Assembly: GCA_900323505.1 (NCBI GenBank)
Contig: OOIN01000006.1
Location: forward strand, 558,001-622,000
Direction: 5' to 3'
Length of the DNA: 64,000 nucleotides
Origin: Ustilago trichophora
Lineage: Eukaryota > Basidiomycota > Ustilaginomycetes > Ustilaginales > Ustilaginaceae
Shown here: one piece after another, positions 33,197-43,108 of the stretch
Position numbering within the stretch: position 1 is the first letter of the stretch
Layout: every line of letters starts with the position of its first letter
Position numbers and translations under genes: made by a program
The notes under the pieces: generated by a model
What the model saw: only the letters and a program-made list of their open reading frames with translations
The model's database searches: none
What the model was told of the DNA's origin: nothing

Positions 33197-35230
33197 TTAC
33201 TGCACCTTCTCCCACTCCACGTCGTCGTTGGAAGATCCGCCACTGCTGGGAACGGTGGTGGTCTTGACCGTGATCGCCGGGGCGTCATCCTTCGAAGTCG
33301 CAGGTGGACGTGCATCCTCCGTGTCAAGCATCCGCTGCACATCCTCCTCCTCGGTCGACGACTGCACAGCGTGCTCTTCGACCACAAATTCGTCGCCAGC
33401 CAACGAGCTCCAGGGAGGCAAGTCTCCCTTACGCGCACTTCGCCAAACCTGGCGTGCCATCCTCTCGCAATGTCCGACGTACTCGCGCGCCATGCCGAGA
33501 ACGCGTCCGGCATCCGAAGGATCCCCTTGAACCGTATTGGGGTCGATCTTTGCCAGCGCCAGTCGAGCTCCCACTCCCGGACCAGCACCTCCCAACTGCG
33601 AGCGGTAGTAGTCGATGTTCTCAATGCCCACATACTCGCGGCCCCAGAAGTCGGCTCGGCTGCCGTATCGCTTTTTTGGGTCTGGCTGCGGAGCCAAGCA
33701 TGCGTGACTGACCGAAACAGCGCCCTTGAAAGGGTCGATGGGATGATGGGGTGATCCTACCCAGCGTGCAATGTAGAAGCTTGCCACGACAAAGACCGTG
33801 ACCCACGATGCGACAAATTGCGACATCATCGTCGATGCCACTACACCGGGATGAGCAAGGAAGCTGCGCGGTTCCGGTTGGCCAGGAAGCGCACGCGATG
33901 CCGGTGGCAGGCCGAGGAACCCGTGCGGTGCTGTGCCGCTTGCGGACGAGGCGGAGCGGCGCATGCTTGCACCACTCTGAGAGTCGACGGATGACATGCC
34001 AAGCAGCGAGGGACGCTCTTCCCTCGGCGTTCCCGGCTGGGTTCGCATCCGGCGAGTCTGAAGCGCATCGTCCAGTCCAAATGCAGCCAGCTCGCACTGG
34101 TATTTGACCGATTCGTATGGCAGCGGCGATTTGGAGACATCGATGCACTCGTAGTCGTTGACATCGTAGTACTTGGAGAAGGCTTCGACCGAGCTGGTCC
34201 AAACAATGCGCGAAGGAACCGAGTAGGGTGTCGCTCGTAGCGAGGGCAGCAATGCACGTACCAGAATCCAGTGCGCACCGACGTTGCATTGCCAAACCCA
34301 GCCATAATCGTCGTCGCTCTTGTCTCCAGCACGCTGCATCTTGTACGCAGGCCATGTAACGGCGTATCGGAACTGAGTGAGAATCATCCAGACGGCATGG
34401 AACCAGTTCATGCCCGTCCACGCCGAAGAGCCAGCGTTGAGCACCACGTGTGTGACATGCGTGTACCTCTCGCGCACCATGCGCGCGCACTCGAGCGCGC
34501 TACCCATGCTTCCGAGGTCGAGTGGAACAAACTCGATGCGAGTGCCCTGGCAGAAGCGACGACGGTAGCGTGCATTCGCTCGCTTGTTTCGCTGCTCCAG
34601 GCTGGCGTCGAGGTCAGGAGAGGCAGGTGAGGTGGCAGACTGAGAAGCCAAGCCAGCTTCTGTGGGAGCATCGACGCTTTCGTCGTCCGAACCCGAATGT
34701 GTGCTGGTCTCGTCATCGTTTGCGAGCGCCTTGCGCAGCTTTCTTCTGCGTCTCACGTTGTTTTCTTGGGCGTTGAACACGAGCGCTGGATCGGCATCTT
34801 CATGGGGCGTATCGCGGATATCGTCCTCCGTCTCCGGATCTGTGAGCTTGTCGTCCTTCGTAGTGGTGTCAAAGGCAAATGCCCAGCTCTCGGGAGGTCC
34901 TGTGGGGGTATCTTCGTGTTCGGGAAGGTTCTCGATCCATTTGAGGAGCTGCTTGAGCTGCTGCCTAGCCTTGTGAGCCTTGATGGGGTTGCGGCACGCG
35001 AGAACGATGGTACATCCGTCCGGTGCTGCGAACGGTGTTGGCGCAGGCTGATTCGAAGGGTCAGGGTTGCGGTCCGGGTGGAAAGGAAGGGTGTCGCTCG
35101 GCGTAGGAGACGAGAGCTGAACTATCAACCTTTGGCAGATACCAAATCCAACACCAGCATTCGCACCAGTGACGAGAATCACCGGTCGAAGGTCCTTGGG
35201 TCGTGAGCTGGAAGAGTCGGCGACAGACAT
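33197..35230 (-). CDS. ERG27: 3-keto-steroid reductase (Erg27-like SDR)
   Basis: A 677-residue short-chain dehydrogenase/reductase expected to reduce the 3-keto group in C-4 demethylation of ergosterol precursors at the ER. The NADPH-binding motif VTGANAGVGFG is at about 20-30, followed by IVLACRNP, VVLNAGSSAWTG, the RIVWTSSVEA serine strand and the catalytic YESVK with Tyr372 and Lys376. A hydrophobic segment (ASWVTVFVVASFYIARWV) near residue 500 could anchor it in the membrane. Yeast Erg27 has 347 residues; here an acidic low-complexity insertion (about 102-222) splits the Rossmann domain and further insertions extend the C-terminus. The frame stays open upstream to 35446, but MSVADSSSS at 35230 directly precedes the fold. 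Divergent from the Arc1-like gene. Confidence 0.85.
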   Translation of the reverse strand: MSVADSSSSRPKDLRPVILVTGANAGVGFGICQRLIVQLSSPTPSDTLPFHPDRNPDPSNQPAPTPFAAPDGCTIVLACRNPIKAHKARQQLKQLLKWIENLPEHEDTPTGPPESWAFAFDTTTKDDKLTDPETEDDIRDTPHEDADPALVFNAQENNVRRRRKLRKALANDDETSTHSGSDDESVDAPTEAGLASQSATSPASPDLDASLEQRNKRANARYRRRFCQGTRIEFVPLDLGSMGSALECARMVRERYTHVTHVVLNAGSSAWTGMNWFHAVWMILTQFRYAVTWPAYKMQRAGDKSDDDYGWVWQCNVGAHWILVRALLPSLRATPYSVPSRIVWTSSVEAFSKYYDVNDYECIDVSKSPLPYESVKYQCELAAFGLDDALQTRRMRTQPGTPREERPSLLGMSSVDSQSGASMRRSASSASGTAPHGFLGLPPASRALPGQPEPRSFLAHPGVVASTMMSQFVASWVTVFVVASFYIARWVGSPHHPIDPFKGAVSVSHACLAPQPDPKKRYGSRADFWGREYVGIENIDYYRSQLGGAGPGVGARLALAKIDPNTVQGDPSDAGRVLGMAREYVGHCERMARQVWRSARKGDLPPWSSLAGDEFVVEEHAVQSSTEEEDVQRMLDTEDARPPATSKDDAPAITVKTTTVPSSGGSSNDDVEWEKVQ

Positions 35231-35798
35231 GATCGCTGGACGTATTCCGAGCCGGAAAGCGCAATGAGGTGTCGACAGAATAGCAGGGAAGGAAGGCAAG
35301 GTAGCGGACGGACGGCAAGCTAACGAACAGGCCGTGTCAAGACGTTTAGCGCGCGCGTGTGTGTGTAGTGTATGTCTCTCCCCACACCCTTTCTTCCTCT
35401 CCTGGCTTTTTGAGCAAGGCCGACTGACCTCACGTAACACAGGCATCCGTCATTGTGTACGCATGACCTGATTTCGAGACCGACAGGGGGTCCTTGCCTG
35501 ACACTACTCTCTGAGAGGTGTGGATTGATTCATGGGCAACTTGATCGACTTCGCTTGGTGGACCCCTTTTTCACGCCTGAGCTTGGCGAAAAAGGTGTCA
35601 GAAAGTGGAAGCCTGACATCTTGCAACAATTCCCTTCCGGTGTTACACCTTCTCAGGACACAATCATCAAGGTTCGAGGAATCTTTCTTGCGCTTTCTTC
35701 GTGCATTTCTTTTTTTGGTCTCCATCAGGCGGACGGACCTCTACTTTCATGTTCTTCCTCTTCTGACCACACCCTTCTTAACACCATCAGAACTCATC
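35231..35798. promoter_or_regulatory. Divergent promoter of ERG27 and ARC1-like genes
   Basis: 568 bp between the two start codons. An imperfect inverted repeat lies at 35565-35595 (CCTTTTTC-AC-GCC against GGCGAAAAAGG, 7-nt loop). The rest is pyrimidine-rich toward the Arc1-like start. Confidence 0.5.
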
Positions 35799-37378
35799 AT
35801 GTCCGGACAACGAGCGAGACAGCTTATCACCGCTACCTATGCGCAGTACGCCAACGATGCTGTAAGTGCTTTCCCCACGTGTCTGCTCTCGCTGGCTGTA
35901 TACTCTTGTGCCCAGCTTGCTCAAATGACTGATCTCACAGATCTCCCTCGCTTTGGCTTCGCGGTCTTCCTGGCGCAATGCCCACACTTCCCTACAACGA
36001 TATCCACGACCTCCTCGACTCATGCATGCTGCGACCGCTCCCTCATCCTCATCCGCACCGTCACTACCACAGAGCGCCATCCAGCAACTCCAGGGCGACG
36101 CTGCTCTGCCATTGGTAGACCTCGCCGACAAGCTTGCCGGTCTTACTGGCAAGTCGGCCCAGATCTTCGGTGCTGATGACAAGGCCAAGGCTACCACAAC
36201 CGAGTGGTTGCAGAAGCTCGACAAGTCAGACGAGCAGCAGCTCGTGTCTGCTGACGGCCTCAAGTCGCTCAACGAGCAACTTAAGAATGTCACCTTCCTC
36301 GCCACCAACGAGCCCACCGTCGCCGACCTTGCACTCTTCGCTTCCATCTACCCCACCGTTTCGAAGCTGCAGCCCGCCGAGCAACATTCCAGCCCCTCGG
36401 TCGCACGTTACGTTTCGCACCTCTCCAACTTGCCCCAGGTAGCCAAGGCCGCCAACGCTGCTCAGCTCGGCTTCGCCTCTTTCGAGCCCGCGTACGAGGG
36501 TATGCCCACCATTGAGCGTGCCAAGCCTGAGGACCTCAAGAAGGCCAAGAAGGCAAGCAAGGAGGCTGCCGCCGCCGAGGGACAGAAGAAGGACGCTGCT
36601 CAACAGCAGCAGCAGGAGCAGCAGCCCAAGAAGGAGAAGAAGGAAAAGAAGGAGAAGGCGCCTAAGGAGGCCAAGGCTGGTGGCGGAGGTGGAGGCAAGA
36701 AGGGCGGCGCTGCCGCTCCTGCCGACACCACCGGCCCCATTCCTTCCCAGATCGACCTGCGTGTCGGCAAGATCGTTTCGGTCGAGAAGCACCCCGACGC
36801 CGATGCTCTTTACCTCGAGAAGGTCGACTTTGGTGAGGCCGATGGCCCGCGAACCATTCTCAGCGGTCTGGTTCACTTTGTGCCCATCGAGAAGATGCAG
36901 AACCGCATGGTCATCGGTGTTTGCAACCTAAAGCCTGTGGCCATGCGCGGTATCAAGTCCTACGGTATGCTTCTCTGCGCCACTCACAAGGACGGCAAGG
37001 ACGGCGGTGTCGAGCCCGTCTGCCCTCCCGAAGGAAGCCAGCCAGGTGACAAGGTCTGGGTCGAGGGCTTCGAGGGCCGTGAGCCCGAGGCTGTGCTCAA
37101 CCCCAAGAAGAAGGTAGGTCTGCGTCCCGCAGCATTCTCTGTGATAGTCGATAGGCTCACTTTACTGATCAAAGTTGCGCATTTTGGCCGTCCATTCTCA
37201 CTCACAGATCTTCGAGGCCATCCAACCTGGATACACTACCACCGACAGCAAGCAGTGCGCTTGGGTCGGTGCCCTCCCAGATGCTGCGGATCCCGAGGCC
37301 GACAAAAAGCCTCGTCTGCTCAGGACCGACAAGGGTGTTTTGTTCTCGGAGAATTTTGTCGGTGCCTCGTTGTCGTAA
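35799..37378 (+). CDS. ARC1: Arc1-like tRNA-binding synthetase cofactor
   Basis: Exons 35799-35861, 35941-37113 and 37208-37378 join in frame to 468 residues. A GST-C-like N-terminal region (about 75-195, with [19 protein letters not shown]) would bind aminoacyl-tRNA synthetases. A lysine/glutamine-rich linker (about 215-275, [10 protein letters not shown]) and an EMAP-II type OB-fold (from about 288, [20 protein letters not shown], with [11 protein letters not shown]) bind tRNA. Yeast Arc1p (376 residues) has the same order and works with methionyl- and glutamyl-tRNA synthetases in the cytosol. Introns are 79 nt (donor GCT/GTAAGT) and 94 nt (donor AAG/GTAGGT, acceptor CACAG before IFEAIQPGY). 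Exon 1 rests only on splice consensus and an open join; an ATG in exon 2 near 36022 (MHAATAPS) is an alternative start. Confidence 0.85.
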
Positions 37379-37642
37379 GCTACAAGTTAGACAGACCGAC
37401 TTTGCCATCTACACATTCTGAGACCTTCATATCCTCAGTCGTCTGTGCATGTGTAGTACAGGAGTCTGTGACTTTGACGCAAAAGAGTCCAAGATGAGCA
37501 CCGCAGCTTGTTCGAGACCAAAGCCCGTCTCTGAGAGTCGATCAGACTGCGCAAAAGCCAAACGCAAGCGGTTGAAAAAGTTACAAGTTTGCATTCAAGA
37601 GATGTCGAAGTAGGAAGAAGAGCGAAACAGTGTCTACCGGAT

Positions 37643-38615
37643 CTATGCATCGGACTCGACATCCTCCTTCTTATGCTGTTGGTTGTGGATGCAGGGTCGG
37701 TTGGTATTCGGCGGAGTCGAGTTAGATCGGGGTAGTTAGGGACAGAGGTGGAGAGAAAGGAGGGGTCAGACACACGTCACAGAGACTACCAAGCTTGCGC
37801 ACAGTTGCGGCCGAATCCACTGGGATGTCGACTCGGAAAGAGCCGACGTTGCTGCTAACTTACCTTGAAGAAGCTTTGACGACGAGCCTCGCGTGCTTCC
37901 CTCCAGCCCTTCTCGCCAGAACCATGAGATGTGTCGTGGTCGCCGTGTGCAAAGTCTTTTGGCGAGGGTCGAGCATAAGTGCCCTGAAGCGACTTGCCTG
38001 CTGCGTCAAAGGTGCCGATCAATGCGGCGAGCGAGGCACAGCCTCCGAACATCATGGGTACCGAACGAGCAGCAGCACCGAGCACAACACCGGCGGCGCA
38101 ACCTCCAATAGCGCCGTTGATGGCATCGTCCTTCTCGCGGAAGTTTGCAACGGTCGAGTCGGTGAATGAGAAGATGCCTCCCATCGCGGCTAAAAGTAGG
38201 AAAGATGCGGCAAGATCGGCCCCGTCAAGGACAAGTGCGATTGCAAGAAGCAAAGAATGATGGTCAGCATAGGTTCTTCGCTGGTACTGCGTCTGCAAAG
38301 GAGCGCGATCGGACATCATGGCGATAGAACGAGCATTGTATGACTGTACACTGGCTCCATACTAGCGCGTTCGTGCAGTTGTGCAGCTGAGAAGATTGTT
38401 GGCTTGGAAAGATACTCACTGAAAAGAGCAATGGTGCTTCCTGTGCGAGTAAAGACACCGAGGGCACCCTTGTTGTGAGTCTGAATACTGTTCTGGATAG
38501 CGCTGACCAAGAGACCTGCACCGGCGCTGGCAGCACCTGCGGTCATACCATCAGCGAAAGGAGATCGCTCCGAGAAGGTCTCGGTGACGACCTGCTCGTT
38601 GGTCTTGTCGGCCAT
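37643..38615 (-). CDS. Complex I subunit NDUFA11/B14.7-type (Tim17 family)
   Basis: Three exons, 38420-38615, 37864-38189 and 37643-37675, join to 184 residues. The protein belongs to the Tim17/Tim22/Tim23 superfamily and matches fungal complex I 21.3 kDa subunits (NDUFA11) in the order AGAGLLVSAIQNSI, GALGVFTRTGSTIALF, FREKDDAINGAIGGCAAG and a final glycine-rich helix. Four hydrophobic segments are expected in the inner mitochondrial membrane. Intron 1 is 230 nt (donor TTCA/GTGAGT, acceptor TTTTAG) and joins ALF to TAMGGIFSFTDST. Intron 2 is 188 nt (donor AAG/GTAAGT, acceptor CCAACAG) and leads to a 33-nt last exon coding for HKKEDVESDA. Intron 2 retention would end the protein two residues after the donor. 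A 15-nt upstream ATG (38630) is an alternative start. Confidence 0.85.
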
Positions 38616-39166
38616 GATTACAGTAGACACCGAGTGGGTGATGTGCGTGCGAGAATGTGTCTAGCGGTGCGTCGAGTTGGCAGCTGTTGCAGAGATGATC
38701 GCTTCCGATGGTGCTGCTGTCTAGTCGCACTGTGGCTGAGCGAATCGTAATGGCGCTAGGGAAGATGTAGGTGTAGATATCGTAGGTAAGTAACCGAAGA
38801 AAGTATCTTGAGACTCGAGGAGCAACACAAATCTAGCAAAGGCCAATATTTCGGAAGCGGTGTGGATTGAGAGGCCATCGCTCAATCTGCAACCTTCGCA
38901 TCCGTTTGTATTTCCAATCCGTCCCTTTCGTCCGAGTCAAAAAAAATTGCATCTGGCAATGTGTGATCGCCCTTTCGTTGCAGATTGGAATTAATTTTTG
39001 GTGTGATTTTCACACCAAAAGGTGCTTCTCAACAGCACAACTTTGCAGGCCCATGCACGTTTTGCGTTCCTCGCTGCGCAATCCTCCACTTTGCGGTTAC
39101 GTGTCTGTCCGCTACCACAGTCTCCTCTCCCACCACCATCTTGGCATCACATTTCCACCACACAAC
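38616..39166. promoter_or_regulatory. Divergent promoter of NDUFA11-like and p47 genes
   Basis: 551 bp between start codons. A perfect 11-bp inverted repeat, TTTTGGTGTGA / TCACACCAAAA with a 3-nt loop, lies at 38996-39020, about 150 nt before the p47 start. It is either a dyad protein-binding site or a hairpin in the p47 leader. Confidence 0.6.
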
Positions 39167-40605
39167 ATGGACGACAGCATTCAACAGTTCGCTGCTATCA
39201 CAGGCGCTTCGGCCGATCGTGCTCGATTCTTCCTCGAGGCCGCTAATGGAGACTTGGAGACTGCCATGTCCAGTTTCTACGAATCGGAGGCAGGTGCAGG
39301 TGCCGAAGTGGAAGCGGAAGCTGAAAGCACAGCACCTAGCGTTCCAGACAACTACACTGGTCCAAGGACACTCTCTGGCCAGCCCGTGCAGTCGTCGGCT
39401 TCTTCTGGTTTCGGCGGTACCACCTCGGGCTCGGCCACGCCATCCCGCGGCGGTGCCAGCCGCGGCGGCATCGCGACGTTCCGCGACCTTCAGTCTTCTA
39501 ACCAAGTTCCAAGCAGTCGGAGGGCAGCCGACGATGATGACGACGAAGAAGATGACGACGACGACGACGAGATGAACTACTATGCCGGCGGTGAGAGGAG
39601 CGCACTTAGCGTTGAGAATCCCGAAGCTCGTCGTCGTAGGAACCAGCCCGGTGGTGATCTGGTGCAAGAGATCCTCAGAAGAGCTGCTGAAGAAGGCAAG
39701 CGTCACCCTGAGGAGCTAGCTGCTGCTGCTGCCGGACCCAAGTCCTCGGGAAAACCTTCTGCCTCCTCTTCGTTCGCATTCGCTGGACGCGGCAGGACCA
39801 TCAACGACTCTTCCGACGCCGAGTCTTCGTCCAACACCTCCTCGATGCCCGGTAGCTTCAACAACAGACCCGGAGCTTCCGCTGATAACGACGAGGATGA
39901 AGAAGAGGGTGATGATGGGGAGGTTGCGATCCGAAATCTTACCTTCTGGGAAGACGGCTTCTCTATTGAAGACGGCGATTTGATGCGCTACGATGACCCT
40001 GCGCACGCCCAAACGCTCGCAGCGATCAACTCTGGCCACGCACCGTTGGACCTGCTCAACATCCGCTTTGGTCAGCAGGTCCATGTGCACGTCCACCGAC
40101 GAACCGATGAAAAGTACAAGCCGCCACCGATGAAACCCTTCGGCGGCTCTGGTAACCGACTCGGCTCGCCTGCTCCTGCTTCCTTTGCATCGTCGTCGAG
40201 ATCGCAGCCAGCTACAGCTTCAACTTCAGCGACCTCCACCTCAGCGAGCTCTGGCGGTCAAGGTCTCGAGGTAGACTCTGCTAAGCCCACCACACAGCTT
40301 CAGATTCGACTCGGAGACGGACAGAGAATGACCGCTCGCTTCAACACTCACCACACAGTCGCCGACGTCAGGAGCTATATCAATGCGTAAGTGTCCAGAC
40401 TCGTTGTCTCAATCGATCTTTGGGCAGGTCCGGCGATGCTGACGTTGCGTTGCCTTTCTCACCCTGCTACAGTGCCAATCCAGGAATGTCGACACGAAGC
40501 TACGTGCTCAACTCGTCGTTTCCGCCCAAGCCTCTGACCGACGAATCGCAGACGCTGCAGGACGCTGGTTTGCTCAACGCTGTCGTCATCCAAAAATTCC
40601 TGTAG
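39167..40605 (+). CDS. SHP1: p47/Shp1 Cdc48 cofactor (UBA-SEP-UBX)
   Basis: Exons 39167-40386 and 40473-40605 join to 450 residues. The order is UBA-like helix bundle (about 1-43, [20 protein letters not shown]), linker with a Gly-rich part and an acidic run (120-135), the conserved [14 protein letters not shown] (139-152), an [10 protein letters not shown] segment resembling a Cdc48-binding SHP box (205-214), SEP domain (253-320, [19 protein letters not shown]), and UBX domain (373-450, [15 protein letters not shown], ending AVVIQKFL). This is the canonical p47/Shp1 layout: an adaptor of the AAA ATPase Cdc48/p97 in membrane fusion and ubiquitin-dependent processes. The 86-nt intron (donor ATGC/GTAAGT, acceptor CTACAG) splits the UBX domain; its retention would truncate the protein there. 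The start follows from the UBA domain. Confidence 0.94.
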
Positions 40606-40732
40606 TCGCCGCATGCTTCGTAGGCTGCCACTCAGTCTTTGCTCATTGTCAATGCATCCTTGCTGAAACAGTCACAGTCGTGTGCCTGAATGGTGATGCA
40701 TCTCTGCGAGCTTGTCCGTTACGTAGTGAACC

Positions 40733-43108
40733 CTAATAAATGGGCAAGATTCGTAGAACGTCAGAGCAAGCGTGTCGAACGAATTCCGGCAAACACTGCT
40801 CCTGGATGCGATCCAACCATTCCAACTCGTGATGCATGATCCCGCTGCTCCCACCGTGGCCGTTGCCGTTCCCCATGGAGGCGGTGGCACCAGAGTGCTG
40901 GTGATCTTCTGTCGCGCCTGCAAGCAATTGCTCACGATCGATACTAGCGATGAGTCTGGTGATGGTGGTAATGTCTGGAGTCTTGTTCTTGCGTGAGCTG
41001 GGTTTTTGCTCGACCCATTCAGTGATCTTCCCCTCCACGGCGTGAATGACGCGTTCGAGATTCTTCCATCCTGGCACTTGTGTGTAGAGCTTCGGCGGGA
41101 TGGGTATAGAAGAGCTTGCCGCGCCAATTGTTGCGTCCGCGTCTCTGGTAGACGGATCGAGAAGCAGCACGGTTTTGCGGAGGGTTTGCGAGCATCGTAC
41201 GATCTCGTAGATAAAGTGGTTGATCTCATCTGTAGAGGTCAGGAAGTGATCTGATCGGAGCAAGATTGAGTTGAGTGTCGCTATCGAGGCCTTGATCAGC
41301 TCTGAGAGGTCCCGACTCGAACGAATTTCTGAGTAGCGTGCAGCAAGGAAAGAAGCAAGGGCCAAGATGGCACTCCAGCAATCTTGCCAGTCGTATTCAA
41401 GCTGGATGCGCTCATCGGAGCAAAGGACGACGACGCGCTGAATCAGTCGCAGGCTGATGAGGTACGAGGCCGTGTCGATACGCTTGCTGAGGTTGTACCT
41501 CAATGAGCACGTGGCGACGTCGAGGACGGCAGTGACGAGTCGGGTGCGCTTGGTGCGCGGCAAGGCGAGGGCGGGCTCGCGTTGGCGGCAGAGGCGGATA
41601 TGTTCGAGAGTACGAGCAGAGTGCCTAGTCTCGGCGAGCATGTTACGACTGCCGCGGGGGTCGTAGAGGAAGACAAGGAGACTGAGAAGCGCTATACGGG
41701 CGTACGAACCGGAGCGTTGCGAGACGGAAGCATGGGTAGCGAGATAGGAGGCGAGTGAAGCCAGATGGCAGAACGACTCGCCGGCTCTGGACCGTGTGTC
41801 TTCCTGAGCGGACTGAGCCTGATGCTCTTCTGCATTCGGCGCGTCTGCAACGTCCAGGATGAGCGAGGCGAATGCCTGATTGGATCTTGAAAGGAGGAAG
41901 AGCGGCAAGAGAATGACACAACTGGGCGAGGGAAGGTGGGAAAAGTCGCCGACGAAGGTGGAAGCCCCGGAAGATTTACGATTGGGAGTGGTGGGGGCGG
42001 AATTCGAAGTGGGCGAGGAGACAAGGTCAGCAAGGCTTGAGACCCAGCGCATACTGGCAAGACCAGCGATGCTTCCGGTCAAAGTAGGCGGCGAGTCGTC
42101 AACGACCTGTCGATATAGTTGAACATTCTGATCCAGAGCGGCAGAAGCGGCGACCAGGATCTTGGCCATGCAATCTTCGTCGACCCAGTCACGAAAACGT
42201 CGAGCGTAGGGGTTGGATGTGCTGACATTCAGTGAGATGCCGCCGGCGGCACCTTGTCCAATGGTGGCGAGAAGGCCGAGAAAGACGGCGCCTTCGTAGG
42301 CGTATCGGGAGCCGGCAGGGGTCGAGATGAAGGTGGAAGCGGTGACAAAGAGGTCGCGGCGCAGGAAATAAGCCGCAAGCGACGTCTGAGCTACACACGA
42401 GAGCCAGAGAAGTCCAAGTTGGAGAGCGCGATGCTGTACCTCGTCGTCGATCCACTCCCTTGCCTTTGCCTGAGCAAGATTTTGTGCTCGCTCATCGTCT
42501 TCGTCGCGAATCGACGAAGGAATGCGCACTCTGGCGAGGTTGCCGCCCCTTAGGGTGTCATCGATGGAATCAACGAGCAGTGTGAAGACGTCGTCGGCCT
42601 CATCCATACCACCAGCAAAGATGGAGATGACATCGAAAGAGTAGTTGGAAAAACGCTTGTTGAGGATAGGATAGGAAAGCGCAACTAGCGTATCGACGGC
42701 ATTCCTTCTGCGTACTTCGTCTTCGTCGCTCTCGCGCCAGACGCGGATGGCTTCTCTCCAGAGCGATCCTACATTGTCCGTAATGTGAGCTCCTCTGCTG
42801 TGCGGATCGTCGTCGAGGAGCGTCTCAGGCGGGATGGCGTCGAGTTGCTGGGTAACGAAGCGGGTCTCTACTGGTAGACAGAGGAGATCGGCAAAGTAGC
42901 GAGAGCGAGGTCCTGTGTTGGATTTGCCTGTCGACTTTGATCGCGAGACAGCAGGACGGCCTGAAGCGTCGTTGCCAAAGGAAGAGGAAGAAGAGGAGCC
43001 GGGAAAGCCGCTATCTTGAATCCATGGCTGCTTGCCTTCGAGGAGAGCGGCGTACGATTCGCTGAATTTGGACTTGAGCTGCGGTCGACTTGATCCTGTT
43101 GAAGTCAT
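40733..43108 (-). CDS. ARMH3-like armadillo-helical protein (DUF1741)
   Basis: A 791-residue intronless protein, almost entirely predicted alpha-helical. Its central region (LWREAIRVWRESDEDEV, LVALSYPILNKRFSNYSFDVISIFAGG, HRALQLGLLWLSCVAQTSLAAYFLRRDLF) resembles the family of human ARMH3 and S. pombe SPAC20F10.02c-type proteins, which carry DUF1741 toward the C-terminus. In animals ARMH3 acts at the Golgi with PI4KB and GBF1. The same role here is inference from family membership, which I judge from memory of the motif pattern. I start at MTSTGSSRPQ (43108); the frame is open to 43201 but the extra residues look like leader. The N-terminal 60 residues are serine-rich and disordered. Divergent from the Byr4-like gene. 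Confidence 0.7.
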   Translation of the reverse strand: MTSTGSSRPQLKSKFSESYAALLEGKQPWIQDSGFPGSSSSSSFGNDASGRPAVSRSKSTGKSNTGPRSRYFADLLCLPVETRFVTQQLDAIPPETLLDDDPHSRGAHITDNVGSLWREAIRVWRESDEDEVRRRNAVDTLVALSYPILNKRFSNYSFDVISIFAGGMDEADDVFTLLVDSIDDTLRGGNLARVRIPSSIRDEDDERAQNLAQAKAREWIDDEVQHRALQLGLLWLSCVAQTSLAAYFLRRDLFVTASTFISTPAGSRYAYEGAVFLGLLATIGQGAAGGISLNVSTSNPYARRFRDWVDEDCMAKILVAASAALDQNVQLYRQVVDDSPPTLTGSIAGLASMRWVSSLADLVSSPTSNSAPTTPNRKSSGASTFVGDFSHLPSPSCVILLPLFLLSRSNQAFASLILDVADAPNAEEHQAQSAQEDTRSRAGESFCHLASLASYLATHASVSQRSGSYARIALLSLLVFLYDPRGSRNMLAETRHSARTLEHIRLCRQREPALALPRTKRTRLVTAVLDVATCSLRYNLSKRIDTASYLISLRLIQRVVVLCSDERIQLEYDWQDCWSAILALASFLAARYSEIRSSRDLSELIKASIATLNSILLRSDHFLTSTDEINHFIYEIVRCSQTLRKTVLLLDPSTRDADATIGAASSSIPIPPKLYTQVPGWKNLERVIHAVEGKITEWVEQKPSSRKNKTPDITTITRLIASIDREQLLAGATEDHQHSGATASMGNGNGHGGSSGIMHHELEWLDRIQEQCLPEFVRHACSDVLRILPIY

